NCBI GenBank assembly: GCA_951812585.1
Contig: OX638318.1
Coordinates: 710,819 to 774,818 of the forward strand
From: Rhodothermales bacterium
GTDB lineage: Bacteria > Bacteroidota > Rhodothermia > Rhodothermales > Bin80
Length of the DNA stretch: 64,000 nt
Direction: 5' to 3'
The notes below the pieces were generated by a model. It was not told the origin of the DNA. It was given only the letters and a program-made list of their open reading frames with translations, and searched no databases. Shown here in pieces: positions 34,738 through 43,041 of the stretch; the first letter of the stretch is position 1, and every line of letters starts with the position of its first letter. The position numbers were made by a program, and so were the translations under genes.

Positions 34738-36336
34738 ATGCACCTGAGGATTGCACTCGTTGCGCTGCTCTTGGCGCCTGCCTTATGGCTTGCCTCGCCG
34801 CTTCGCGGGCAAGAACTGACGGAAGACTATATCACGCTCACGCTGGAGGAGGCTATTCAGATTGCGCTCCTCAACAGTTATGCCATCAAGTCCGCGGAGC
34901 TGGATCTTGACAATGCACGGGCACAGATTCAGATCGGGATCGGCACGGTGCTGCCCAATGTGGTTGCCTCAAGTGGGTACACGCGCAACCTCAAGACAGC
35001 CAATCCATTTGCCGGCAGCAGCGCAGGGACGCTGTTCAACAGCTTTGGGTATGTGGGGTGGCTCGCCTACAATGAAGATGCGCGCACCGACGACGACCCT
35101 GCCACGATGGTGCTCACCTTTGACGAGTACAGTGATCGGATTGAGGACGGTCTGGATGCCGCAGGACTTTCACTGGATACGGGCGACAACCCTTTCGCCG
35201 TAGCCAACCAGTTTCAAAACTCGATCTCTTTGTCGCAGACGGTATTTGATGCCGACAAGTTCACAAGCCTTTCGAGCCTGAAGCATTTGCGCATTTCGCT
35301 GCAAAACGCACTGGATCGCCAGGAGCAGCTCGTCGTCAATGAGGTGCGGCAGGCCTTTTACCAGTCGTTGCTGCTGAAAGAGCAAGTACAGGTGGCAATG
35401 CAAAGCGTCGAACGAACACGGCGCACCGCGCGCGAAGCCGCGAAGCTGGTAGCTCATGGCGTGGCACCCAAAGCGCAACGGCTCAGCGCCGAGGTGCAGC
35501 TCGCCAACCTCGAAACGCAGCTGATCCAGACCCAGACGCAGGCTGAAGCCGCACTGGCAAACCTCAAATTTATACTGGGCATTCCCGTGGACCAACGGGT
35601 GCGCTTGTCGGGACAACTGGACGCTGATCTTTCCGCACCCTACCTCACGGTTTCGGAGACGAACGCATTCGAGCAGGCCGCACGGATGCGCCCCGACCTG
35701 CGGCAGCTGGAGGCGCTGCGCGACATTGCAAAGGTCAGCCTGATGGCCAGCAGAGGCAGCCGACTGCCTACCCTGGATGCCGTGGCAAACTTCAGCTATG
35801 TCGGATCGGTCCCTTCCAACAGGACCTTCGGCCGGGTCGATTCTGACGATCCGTTCACATTCACGCAGGTGGTTAACCGTTTTTTCAGCACGGCGTATTG
35901 GCAACCCGCGATCAGCGTAGGATTCAATCTCCGCTGGTCCTTGTTTGAGGGCTTCAGTCGTCGGGGCCGCATCCGGCAGCAGCGCACCCAGCTCAACCGC
36001 GCAGAGCTTACCCTCCGACAAGCGACGCAAGGCGTCAAGTTGGAAGTCGGCAACGCGCTCCGCAGCCTGCAGGCCGCACAGTCTCTGATCCTCAGCCAGC
36101 AGAAGAACGTAGCCAACGCCGAGCTCAGCTATTCCTACGCCAAAACACGCCTGTCCGAAGGGGTAGGAACACCGCTCGAGGAGCGCGATGCCTCAGCGCA
36201 GCTGGACCAGAGCCGCATAAACTACCTGCAGGCCGTATACAACTTCCTCGTTGCGCAGAGCACCTTCGAGACAGCCGCCGGCATACCGCTGGCCAGCCAA
36301 CACGACTTTCGTTTCACCGACAACCTTGCCCAGTAA
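34738..36336 (+). CDS. TolC-family outer-membrane efflux protein
   Basis: Outer-membrane channel of a tripartite exporter. The signal peptide (LRIALVALLLAPALWLASPLRGQ) is followed by ITLTLEEAIQIALLNS, the typical opening of TolC repeats. Two long coiled-coil hairpin regions (EVRQAFYQSLLLKEQVQVAMQSVERTRRTAREAAKL and the repeat ending LEERDASAQLDQSRINYLQAVYNF) are visible. 532 residues. The adaptor gene starts 12 bp after the stop, and the permease follows, so the three genes form an operon. TATTAT at 34712-34717 is a possible -10 box. Substrate unknown. Confidence 0.9.
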   Translation: MHLRIALVALLLAPALWLASPLRGQELTEDYITLTLEEAIQIALLNSYAIKSAELDLDNARAQIQIGIGTVLPNVVASSGYTRNLKTANPFAGSSAGTLFNSFGYVGWLAYNEDARTDDDPATMVLTFDEYSDRIEDGLDAAGLSLDTGDNPFAVANQFQNSISLSQTVFDADKFTSLSSLKHLRISLQNALDRQEQLVVNEVRQAFYQSLLLKEQVQVAMQSVERTRRTAREAAKLVAHGVAPKAQRLSAEVQLANLETQLIQTQTQAEAALANLKFILGIPVDQRVRLSGQLDADLSAPYLTVSETNAFEQAARMRPDLRQLEALRDIAKVSLMASRGSRLPTLDAVANFSYVGSVPSNRTFGRVDSDDPFTFTQVVNRFFSTAYWQPAISVGFNLRWSLFEGFSRRGRIRQQRTQLNRAELTLRQATQGVKLEVGNALRSLQAAQSLILSQQKNVANAELSYSYAKTRLSEGVGTPLEERDASAQLDQSRINYLQAVYNFLVAQSTFETAAGIPLASQHDFRFTDNLAQ

Positions 36337-36347
36337 TCAGGGGTGCC

Positions 36348-37523
36348 ATGAGAACCGCAGAGATGAAAATGTTTTTTGGTGGGCTTTGGGCCCTTGCGTT
36401 GATAATGGCCGGCTGCGGCGGTGAGCAGGCTGCTCAGCCATCTGACGCAAGTGCTCCGTTTGAAGCAAGGGAAAACCACCCGCGCGTAGAAACCCTGGTC
36501 CTCGCCCCAGACGATTTCGAAGACGTTATTGAAATCACCGGTGCCGTGGAGGCCATCCATGACGCCGTGCTTTCCGCTGAAGCAGCCGGTACGGTGGAGA
36601 TGATCGTCCCGCTCGGGCAATTCGTCAGCATGGGAACAGTGGTGGCACGGCTGGACCAGGGCCTGGCGCAGGCAGTCTTGGCGCAGGCAGAAGCCGCTCT
36701 TGACAATGCCGCGGCAGCCTCGGCGCTAGCTGAAGACAACTTCGCTCGCATGGAGCCCTTGTATCAGGACTCCATCATCAGTGCGCTGGAGTTTCATGAG
36801 ACGCGGGCCCGGCTGCAGCAGGCGCGGGCCGGCGTGCGGCAGGCGGAAGCCACGCGTTCGCTGGCGCAAGAGCAGCTGCACAACACCTTGATCACTGCAC
36901 CCTTTGCAGGTACCGTAGAGGAACACCGTACCGTTTTGGGAGAGCAGGTTGCTCCAGGCATGCCCGTCGCCCGTATCGTGGACACCGGACGCGTAAAGAT
37001 CGCCATAGGCGTGCCGGAGCCCTACGCGGGCGATATAGAGATCGGCACGGCCGTGGCGCTCAACTTTCACGCATTAGGCCGCGAGGAGCGTACGGGTCGG
37101 GTAACCTTCGCCGGTAACTCCATCAACCCCAGAAACCGCACCTTCACCATAGAAGCGGAGGTAGATAACAGTAACGGGCGATTGAAGCCGGAGATGATTG
37201 CCGATGTGCGCATTTCGCGGCAGCGCCTTGAGGACGTATTGATTGTCCCTCGCGTAGCGGTCGTCAAGGGCGAAGAGGGCAACAGCGTGTATGTGGTGGA
37301 CCAAAGCGCCAGCCCGCCGGTCGCCAGGCGCAGCCCGGTCAAGCTCGGTGCCATGTATGCGGAGCGGGTGATTGTGGAGAGCGGACTAGAGGCAGGCAGC
37401 GAAGTAATCGTCCTCGGACACAACCAGGTCACCGAAGGCATGAGCGTTGATATCGCCGTGCAATACCACCGCCTGGATGCCGAGGGTATCCCTGTGCCGA
37501 ATGGACCTCCCCTACAGGACTAG
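36348..37523 (+). CDS. RND efflux periplasmic adaptor (HlyD/MFP family), lipoprotein
   Basis: Bridges the RND permease and TolC channel. The lipobox IMAGC gives a lipid-anchored N-terminus. Features seen: EAAGTVEMIVPLGQFVSMGTVVARLDQGLAQA (lipoyl/biotinyl-like half), an alpha-hairpin rich in Ala/Gln (about residues 105-165), TLITAPFAGTVEEHRTVLGEQVAPGMPVARI (second half), and a beta-barrel and membrane-proximal domain ending in VTEGMSVDIAVQ. 391 residues. ATG 36348 or 36363 possible. Same operon as the TolC and RND genes. Confidence 0.9.
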   Translation: MRTAEMKMFFGGLWALALIMAGCGGEQAAQPSDASAPFEARENHPRVETLVLAPDDFEDVIEITGAVEAIHDAVLSAEAAGTVEMIVPLGQFVSMGTVVARLDQGLAQAVLAQAEAALDNAAAASALAEDNFARMEPLYQDSIISALEFHETRARLQQARAGVRQAEATRSLAQEQLHNTLITAPFAGTVEEHRTVLGEQVAPGMPVARIVDTGRVKIAIGVPEPYAGDIEIGTAVALNFHALGREERTGRVTFAGNSINPRNRTFTIEAEVDNSNGRLKPEMIADVRISRQRLEDVLIVPRVAVVKGEEGNSVYVVDQSASPPVARRSPVKLGAMYAERVIVESGLEAGSEVIVLGHNQVTEGMSVDIAVQYHRLDAEGIPVPNGPPLQD

Positions 37524-37567
37524 AGACCCAAAACATATCTGCGATATCTGCGCGCATCTGACTGCAC

Positions 37568-40500
37568 ATGAAAATCATCGACCTGGCCATCCGGTATCGC
37601 CCCAGCATCGTGGTGCTGACGGTCATGCTTTCGGTAGGCGGACTTACCAGCTATCTGACCATTCCGAAGGAATCCTTTCCGTCGATCGCGATCCCCAACA
37701 TTATCATCAGCGCCGTCTACCCGGGCGCTAGTCCGAATGATATCGAGACACTGCTCACGCAGCCTATAGAGAAAGAGATACAGGGCCTTACCGGCATCAA
37801 AGATATTCGTTCGACTTCGTATCAGGGGTATTCCAGCATCCTGGTTGAGTTTGATCCCGATGTCTCGATAGAGGAGGCACTGCAGCGCATTCGCGACCGG
37901 GTGGACTTGGCCAAGCCGTCGCTGCCTACGGATGTGGATGATCCGGTCGTGCAGGAGATTGATCTGCAGGAGTTTCCGATCATGAGCATCAATCTCTCCG
38001 CGCCGTACTCGCTCGCCAGGCTCAAGGAGGTAGCCGAAGGACTGGCGGATGAGTTGGAGACCTTGCCGACCATTCTGCAGATCGATGTGATCGGGGGCCT
38101 TGAGCGCGAGGTCAAGATCAATGTGGACCTGACAGCGCTGCAGGGCTACGGACTCACCTTCGAAGATGTGATCTCAACGGTTCGGGATGAGAACCGGAAT
38201 ATTCCGGGCGGATCCATCAGCGTAGATCGGCGCAGTTACCTCGTCCGCATCAACGGCGAGTTCTCGGACCCTGAACAGGACATCAGCAGCCTGGTGATTG
38301 ATGCGCCGGACGGGCGCCCGATCTATGTCCGCGATGTGGCTCAGGTGGAATTTGGCTTTAAGGATCGCGAAAGCTACGCGCGCCTGCGGCTCCTGCACAA
38401 GGAGGAAAACAACAAGCCGTACCGCCTGTCGGAAGCGGATTCGCGGACGTTGCCCGTCATCACGCTGGCGGTAAAGAAGCGGTCAGGCGACAACATCCTG
38501 GAGTCTGCTGCATCCGTCAAGGCAATCCTGTCGACGCATGTGTTTCCGCCAGGCACGCACTACGAAATCACCGGCGACCAGAGTGTCATTGTCCAGACCT
38601 TTGTCACGGATCTGGAGAACAACATCATCAGCGGATTGATCTTCGTGATCCTGGTGCTGCTGTTCTTTCTCGGTGTGCGTAATGCGTCGCTCGTTGGCAT
38701 CGCCATCCCGCTGTCGATGTTCTGCGGATTCATCGTATTCCAGCTGCTGGGTGAAGAGCTCAACTTTGTGGTGCTGTTTTCCCTCATCATTGCGCTCGGC
38801 ATGCTGGTGGACAACGCGGTGGTGATCGTGGAAAACATCTACCGCTACCGGGAGATGGGCTACGCGCGCTTTGAGGCAGCGCGCAAAGGCAGCGCCGAGG
38901 TGGGCAGCGCCGTGATTGCCTCGACTGCGACCACTGTGGCAGCATTTGCCCCGATGTTGTTCTGGCCGGGAATCATAGGACAGTTCATGGGCTATCTGCC
39001 CATGACGCTCATTATCACGCTGGCTTGTTCTCTCTTTGTAGCCATCGTCATCAACCCTGTCATCACCGGGTATTTCGTTCGGTTGGAGTCGGAAGGCAAG
39101 CCCGTGCGCACGGTGGTCTTCCGGCAGTTCGCCACTGGGATCATCGTCGCATTGGCTCTGATCCTGGGATTCATGAACTGGAAGTCGCTGGTCGTCCTCG
39201 CCGTCGCGATTGGCGCGTTTATGATTCTGAATCGCCATGTGCTCACGCCGGTAGCCAACCGTTTCGTGAAGATTCAGCTGCCGCGCCTTCTGGACTGGTA
39301 TCGCGTCTTTCTGCATGGCATGCTGGATCGCACCTACGCAAGCGAAGAGCCCGTGCTGGCACGCAGGCTGCAGTGGCGCATCGTCCTGGGCCTGGCACTG
39401 ATCGGCTGTGTCGCAATGGGTGCGGGCATGCACGCTTCCGTGCAAGCAGCGCTCGGACCGCAGGCGGCTGCATTGCCAGGGCTTGGACTTCTGGTGCTGT
39501 TCGCGGCCGGCATACTGGCGCTCATTGCCGTTGTGCGGACCCGCAACGCGTGGCTGCGCAACGTGTTCGCCCTGGGGACCTTCACCGGAGGCGTTGTAAT
39601 GGTGATGGCGGGCGGCCTGCTCATGATGGTGGCCGGACAGGCATCCGGGCTTGTTCTGCTTGTTCCAGGCCTGTTTCTGGTGCTTGCGGGTACCTTGGGT
39701 ATCCTGATGCATACGGTTGAAGCGCTCTATGTCGGCGGCAAGCTTACCGTGCGCGGCGGTATTGGCTTCGGCATCGTAGTAGGCGTGATACTGGTGCTGA
39801 TGAAGCTCACCCGCGGCGTCGATGCAACCGCCATGGCTTTCCTGATCGCGTTGCCTGTACTGGTCACGCTGATTGGGCTGATAGGACGTACGCTGAACGG
39901 CGGCGTCTTCCAGCATCGTACGCACCTCCTCTTGACCGATAACCGCGCACGCCTGCTCAATGCGACCATTGGGGGGCTTTTTGCCATTCTGGCCCTGGTG
40001 GCCGCGGCACAGCCAGGCACCGAATTCTTCGGCAGCACCGATCCCAGCCTGCTCGTGATTTCTCTGGAAGGTCCGCTGGGTACCAATGTGGAACAGACCA
40101 ATCGGGTCGCACAGGAAGCACAGGAGCGTATTAACGATCTGTTGGCCGATCACCAGAACGACGAGTCCAACGTCAAGAACATTCTGGTCAGCGTTGGAGG
40201 AGGCGGGGGCGGGGGCGATTTCTTTGGCGGCGGCAACGCAGGGGCTGAGAATGCGTCCGTGACGCTGAACATGGTGGACTACGAAGATCGACGCGAAACA
40301 AGCCGCAATACCATGTCGCGGCTTAGAACCCAGCTTCAGGGACTGCCCGGCGTCGAAATCAAGGTGGAGCCAGACCAGGTCGGTCCACCGGTCGGCCTTC
40401 CTGTGAATATCGAAGTGACCGGCGAAGACTTCGACGAGATCATCAGGATTGCGGGAGAGGTGCGTGAACGGTTGAACGAGGCAACGCGCACGGGTGCCAT

Positions 40501-41602
40501 CGAAGGTCTTGTCGATCTGGGCGACAATCTGGATACGGGGCGACCCGAACTCCAGGTCAACATAGACCGCACGCGCGCGGCGCAGTTTGGGCTCAGTACG
40601 CAAAAGATTGCGTCCACCGTGCGCAGCGCAATCAACGGCCTGGAAGCGAGCAAGTACCGCACAGGCGATGACGAATACCCCATCATCGTGCGTCTGGATG
40701 CGCTGCAGCGCGAAAGTCTGGAGTCCATCGAACGTCTGACGATCCTGAACGAAGGCATTCAGATACCAATCACAGCCGTTGCTGACTTCACCGTGGCCGA
40801 GGGCCTGGGATCCATTACACGCCTTGATCTTGCTCGTGTCGCAACCGTCACGGCGGATGTCGCGCCCGGCTTCAACGGCAACGTGGTCCTTGCCAGCGTA
40901 CAAGACTATCTGAGCGACTACGAAGCCGCGATGCCTGCCGGGTATCGATTGGCGTACACAGGCGAAAACGAAGAGCAGCGCGAAGCTTTTGGATTCCTGT
41001 TCACGGCGCTGATGATTGGCGTAGTGGGGATCTTCTTCATCATGATCGCGCAGTTCAACAGTGTGGCCGTCCCGTTCATCATCATCGTCGCCGTGGGCCT
41101 GAGCCTGATCGGCGTGCTGCTGGGACTCATCCTTACGCGCACACCCTTTGGGCTAATGACCTTCATCGGCGTCATCAGCCTGGCCGGTATTGTAGTCAAC
41201 AACAACATCGTGCTCATTGACTATATCAAGCAGCTGCGTGACCGGGGCCTGGAAAAGACCAAAGCCATCATTGAAGGTGGGGCCACAAGGCTCCGACCGG
41301 TGATCCTGACAGCGCTCACCACCATCATCGGACTGGTGCCGCTGACCTTTGGGATCAACATTGACTTTGTGGGGCTCATCGCGGACTGGGCGCCCAATTT
41401 CCAGTTGGGATCGGAGAACTCCCAGTTCTGGGGCGCCATGGGGACTGCCATCATTAGCGGGCTCACCTTTGCGACCTTCTTGACGCTGGTCATCGTGCCG
41501 GTCATCTACTCGGTTTTCGACTCCCTGATCGTGCGCTTGAAGGGCCTCTTTCGTCCGGGGGAGGACCAGGAAACACCCCAAGTGCATGAGATCCCTCAGT
41601 GA
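37568..41602 (+). CDS. RND-family efflux permease, unusually long with extra membrane segments
   Basis: Proton-driven inner-membrane pump of a tripartite exporter. Standard landmarks: YPGASPNDIETLLTQPIEKEIQGL (porter domain), GLIFVILVLLFFLGVRNASLVGIAIPLSMF, ALGMLVDNAVVIVENIYRY (TM4 with proton-relay Asp), NFVGL/LTTIIGLVPLTFG near the end, and GVISLAGIVVNNNIVLIDYI (TM10). The normal length is about 1030-1060 residues; this has 1344. The surplus is a block at about residues 510-795, between the first and second halves, with roughly eight extra hydrophobic segments (GLLVLFAAGILALIAVV, GGVVMVMAGGLLMMVAG and others). A Gly-rich loop (VGGGGGGGDFFGGGN) lies at about residue 880. Overlaps mpl by 17 bp. 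Confidence 0.9.
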   Translation: MKIIDLAIRYRPSIVVLTVMLSVGGLTSYLTIPKESFPSIAIPNIIISAVYPGASPNDIETLLTQPIEKEIQGLTGIKDIRSTSYQGYSSILVEFDPDVSIEEALQRIRDRVDLAKPSLPTDVDDPVVQEIDLQEFPIMSINLSAPYSLARLKEVAEGLADELETLPTILQIDVIGGLEREVKINVDLTALQGYGLTFEDVISTVRDENRNIPGGSISVDRRSYLVRINGEFSDPEQDISSLVIDAPDGRPIYVRDVAQVEFGFKDRESYARLRLLHKEENNKPYRLSEADSRTLPVITLAVKKRSGDNILESAASVKAILSTHVFPPGTHYEITGDQSVIVQTFVTDLENNIISGLIFVILVLLFFLGVRNASLVGIAIPLSMFCGFIVFQLLGEELNFVVLFSLIIALGMLVDNAVVIVENIYRYREMGYARFEAARKGSAEVGSAVIASTATTVAAFAPMLFWPGIIGQFMGYLPMTLIITLACSLFVAIVINPVITGYFVRLESEGKPVRTVVFRQFATGIIVALALILGFMNWKSLVVLAVAIGAFMILNRHVLTPVANRFVKIQLPRLLDWYRVFLHGMLDRTYASEEPVLARRLQWRIVLGLALIGCVAMGAGMHASVQAALGPQAAALPGLGLLVLFAAGILALIAVVRTRNAWLRNVFALGTFTGGVVMVMAGGLLMMVAGQASGLVLLVPGLFLVLAGTLGILMHTVEALYVGGKLTVRGGIGFGIVVGVILVLMKLTRGVDATAMAFLIALPVLVTLIGLIGRTLNGGVFQHRTHLLLTDNRARLLNATIGGLFAILALVAAAQPGTEFFGSTDPSLLVISLEGPLGTNVEQTNRVAQEAQERINDLLADHQNDESNVKNILVSVGGGGGGGDFFGGGNAGAENASVTLNMVDYEDRRETSRNTMSRLRTQLQGLPGVEIKVEPDQVGPPVGLPVNIEVTGEDFDEIIRIAGEVRERLNEATRTGAIEGLVDLGDNLDTGRPELQVNIDRTRAAQFGLSTQKIASTVRSAINGLEASKYRTGDDEYPIIVRLDALQRESLESIERLTILNEGIQIPITAVADFTVAEGLGSITRLDLARVATVTADVAPGFNGNVVLASVQDYLSDYEAAMPAGYRLAYTGENEEQREAFGFLFTALMIGVVGIFFIMIAQFNSVAVPFIIIVAVGLSLIGVLLGLILTRTPFGLMTFIGVISLAGIVVNNNIVLIDYIKQLRDRGLEKTKAIIEGGATRLRPVILTALTTIIGLVPLTFGINIDFVGLIADWAPNFQLGSENSQFWGAMGTAIISGLTFATFLTLVIVPVIYSVFDSLIVRLKGLFRPGEDQETPQVHEIPQ

Positions 41603-43037
41603 GTTTCCCGACTCCCACCTGCGTATCTTTGATCGGCCTGCGCCGCCCGTGGAGCTGCGCGACATCTACCTTATTGGGATCTGCGGCACGGGCATGGGCT
41701 CGCTGGCCGGGCTCCTGAGGCTGTCCGGCTACCATGTGCGCGGAGCCGATGCAGGTGTCTACCCGCCCATGAGCACGCACCTGGCTGCGCTGGATATTGC
41801 CGTATGGGAAGGATACGATGCTGCACACCTGGATTATGGACCCGACCTTGTCGTCGTCGGCAACGCCTGTACGCCGACCCATGTCGAAGCGGCGGCCGCC
41901 CGCGAGCGAGGTTTGCCACAGCTGTCCTTTCCAGAAACGCTCGCGCGCTGCTTTCTGAATGATCGCCGCTCGCTGGTGGTCGCTGGCACGCATGGCAAGA
42001 CGACCACCACCAGTCTGCTCATCCACCTCTTGCGCAATCAGGATCCAGGCTTTCTGGTCGGCGGCATCATCGCCGGCCAGGATGTCAGCTATGGACTCGG
42101 CTCAGGGCCGCACTTTGTCGTGGAGGGCGACGAATATGACAGCGCCTATTTCGACAAGCAGCCCAAGTTCATGCACTACAGGCCACAGGCGGCGCTCGTC
42201 ACTTCAATGGAGCTGGACCACACCGACATCTATCGGAGCTTTGATGAGTACCAGGCGGCCTTTGAAGCATTCGCAGCGCTCGTCACCGATACGCTGGTGC
42301 TCTGCGACGACGACACGCAGGTAATTGCGTTGGCCCATGCCGCGCGTGCCGCCGTGACGACCTATGGGCTGCGGCCCACCTCCAATGTGTCCGCGACGAA
42401 CGTCAGCATTTTCGCCGAAGGAACGCGGTTCACGCTCACCGTGGACGGCGCGCCGGTGCAAGACTTTCTGCTGCCGCTCTTCGGCCGGCACAACCTGCTC
42501 AATGCACTGGGGGCCTGCAGCCTGGCGCTGGCGGAGGGTGTGCCGGCACACACACTCTCCTTTGATGGCTATGAGGGCATGCGGCGGCGACTGGAAGTTG
42601 TGGGCGAACAGCGCGGAATCCTGGTCGTAGACGACTTCGCGCACCATCCTACGGCCGTAAGGGCCACGATTCAGGCGGCACGCGAACGGTGGCCGACGCG
42701 TCGGCTTATCGCGGTCTTTGAGCCCCGCACAAACACCAGCCGGCGCAAGGTCTTTGAAGCGGCGTATGCGGAGGCCTTTGATGGCGCGGCGCTTGCCTTG
42801 ATCAGCGCGCCACCCTTCCGTCACAACGACGATCCGGCCCAATTCATGGATGTGGACGAGCTCGCTCAAACCATCAGCCGGCGGAACACGCCGGCGCAGG
42901 TGTTCCCGGGAAGCACGCAGCTGCTAACCGCGCTCCTGGATTGTGTTCAGGTACACGACACAGTACTTATTATGAGCAACGGCAGCTTCGACGGATTGCA
43001 CCGCCGGCTGCTTGCTGCGCTGCGCAACAGCGAATAA
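41586..43037 (+). CDS. mpl: UDP-N-acetylmuramate:L-Ala-gamma-D-Glu-meso-DAP ligase (Mpl)
   Basis: Murein-peptide recycling ligase that reattaches tripeptide to UDP-MurNAc. IYLIGICGTGMGSLAGLL (dinucleotide-like UDP-binding motif), VVAGTHGKTTTTSLLIHLL (Mur ligase P-loop), VVEGDEYDSAYFDKQPKF and VTSMELDHTDIY are diagnostic for Mpl rather than MurC, and FAHHPTAVRATI and FEPRTNTSRRKVF are C-terminal blocks. 484 residues. The ATG at 41586 lies inside the end of the RND gene, which suggests translational coupling, and ccmF starts five bases after its stop. The function is unrelated to efflux, so the shared transcript is probably only positional. Confidence 0.92.
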   Translation: MRSLSEFPDSHLRIFDRPAPPVELRDIYLIGICGTGMGSLAGLLRLSGYHVRGADAGVYPPMSTHLAALDIAVWEGYDAAHLDYGPDLVVVGNACTPTHVEAAAARERGLPQLSFPETLARCFLNDRRSLVVAGTHGKTTTTSLLIHLLRNQDPGFLVGGIIAGQDVSYGLGSGPHFVVEGDEYDSAYFDKQPKFMHYRPQAALVTSMELDHTDIYRSFDEYQAAFEAFAALVTDTLVLCDDDTQVIALAHAARAAVTTYGLRPTSNVSATNVSIFAEGTRFTLTVDGAPVQDFLLPLFGRHNLLNALGACSLALAEGVPAHTLSFDGYEGMRRRLEVVGEQRGILVVDDFAHHPTAVRATIQAARERWPTRRLIAVFEPRTNTSRRKVFEAAYAEAFDGAALALISAPPFRHNDDPAQFMDVDELAQTISRRNTPAQVFPGSTQLLTALLDCVQVHDTVLIMSNGSFDGLHRRLLAALRNSE

Positions 43038-43041
43038 TCCT

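Noticed and set aside
38483-40903. An 806-codon minus-strand frame opposite the RND permease
   Set aside because: It is the antisense shadow of a well-supported permease gene; it is rich in His, Gln and Arg, has no domain motifs and no credible start.
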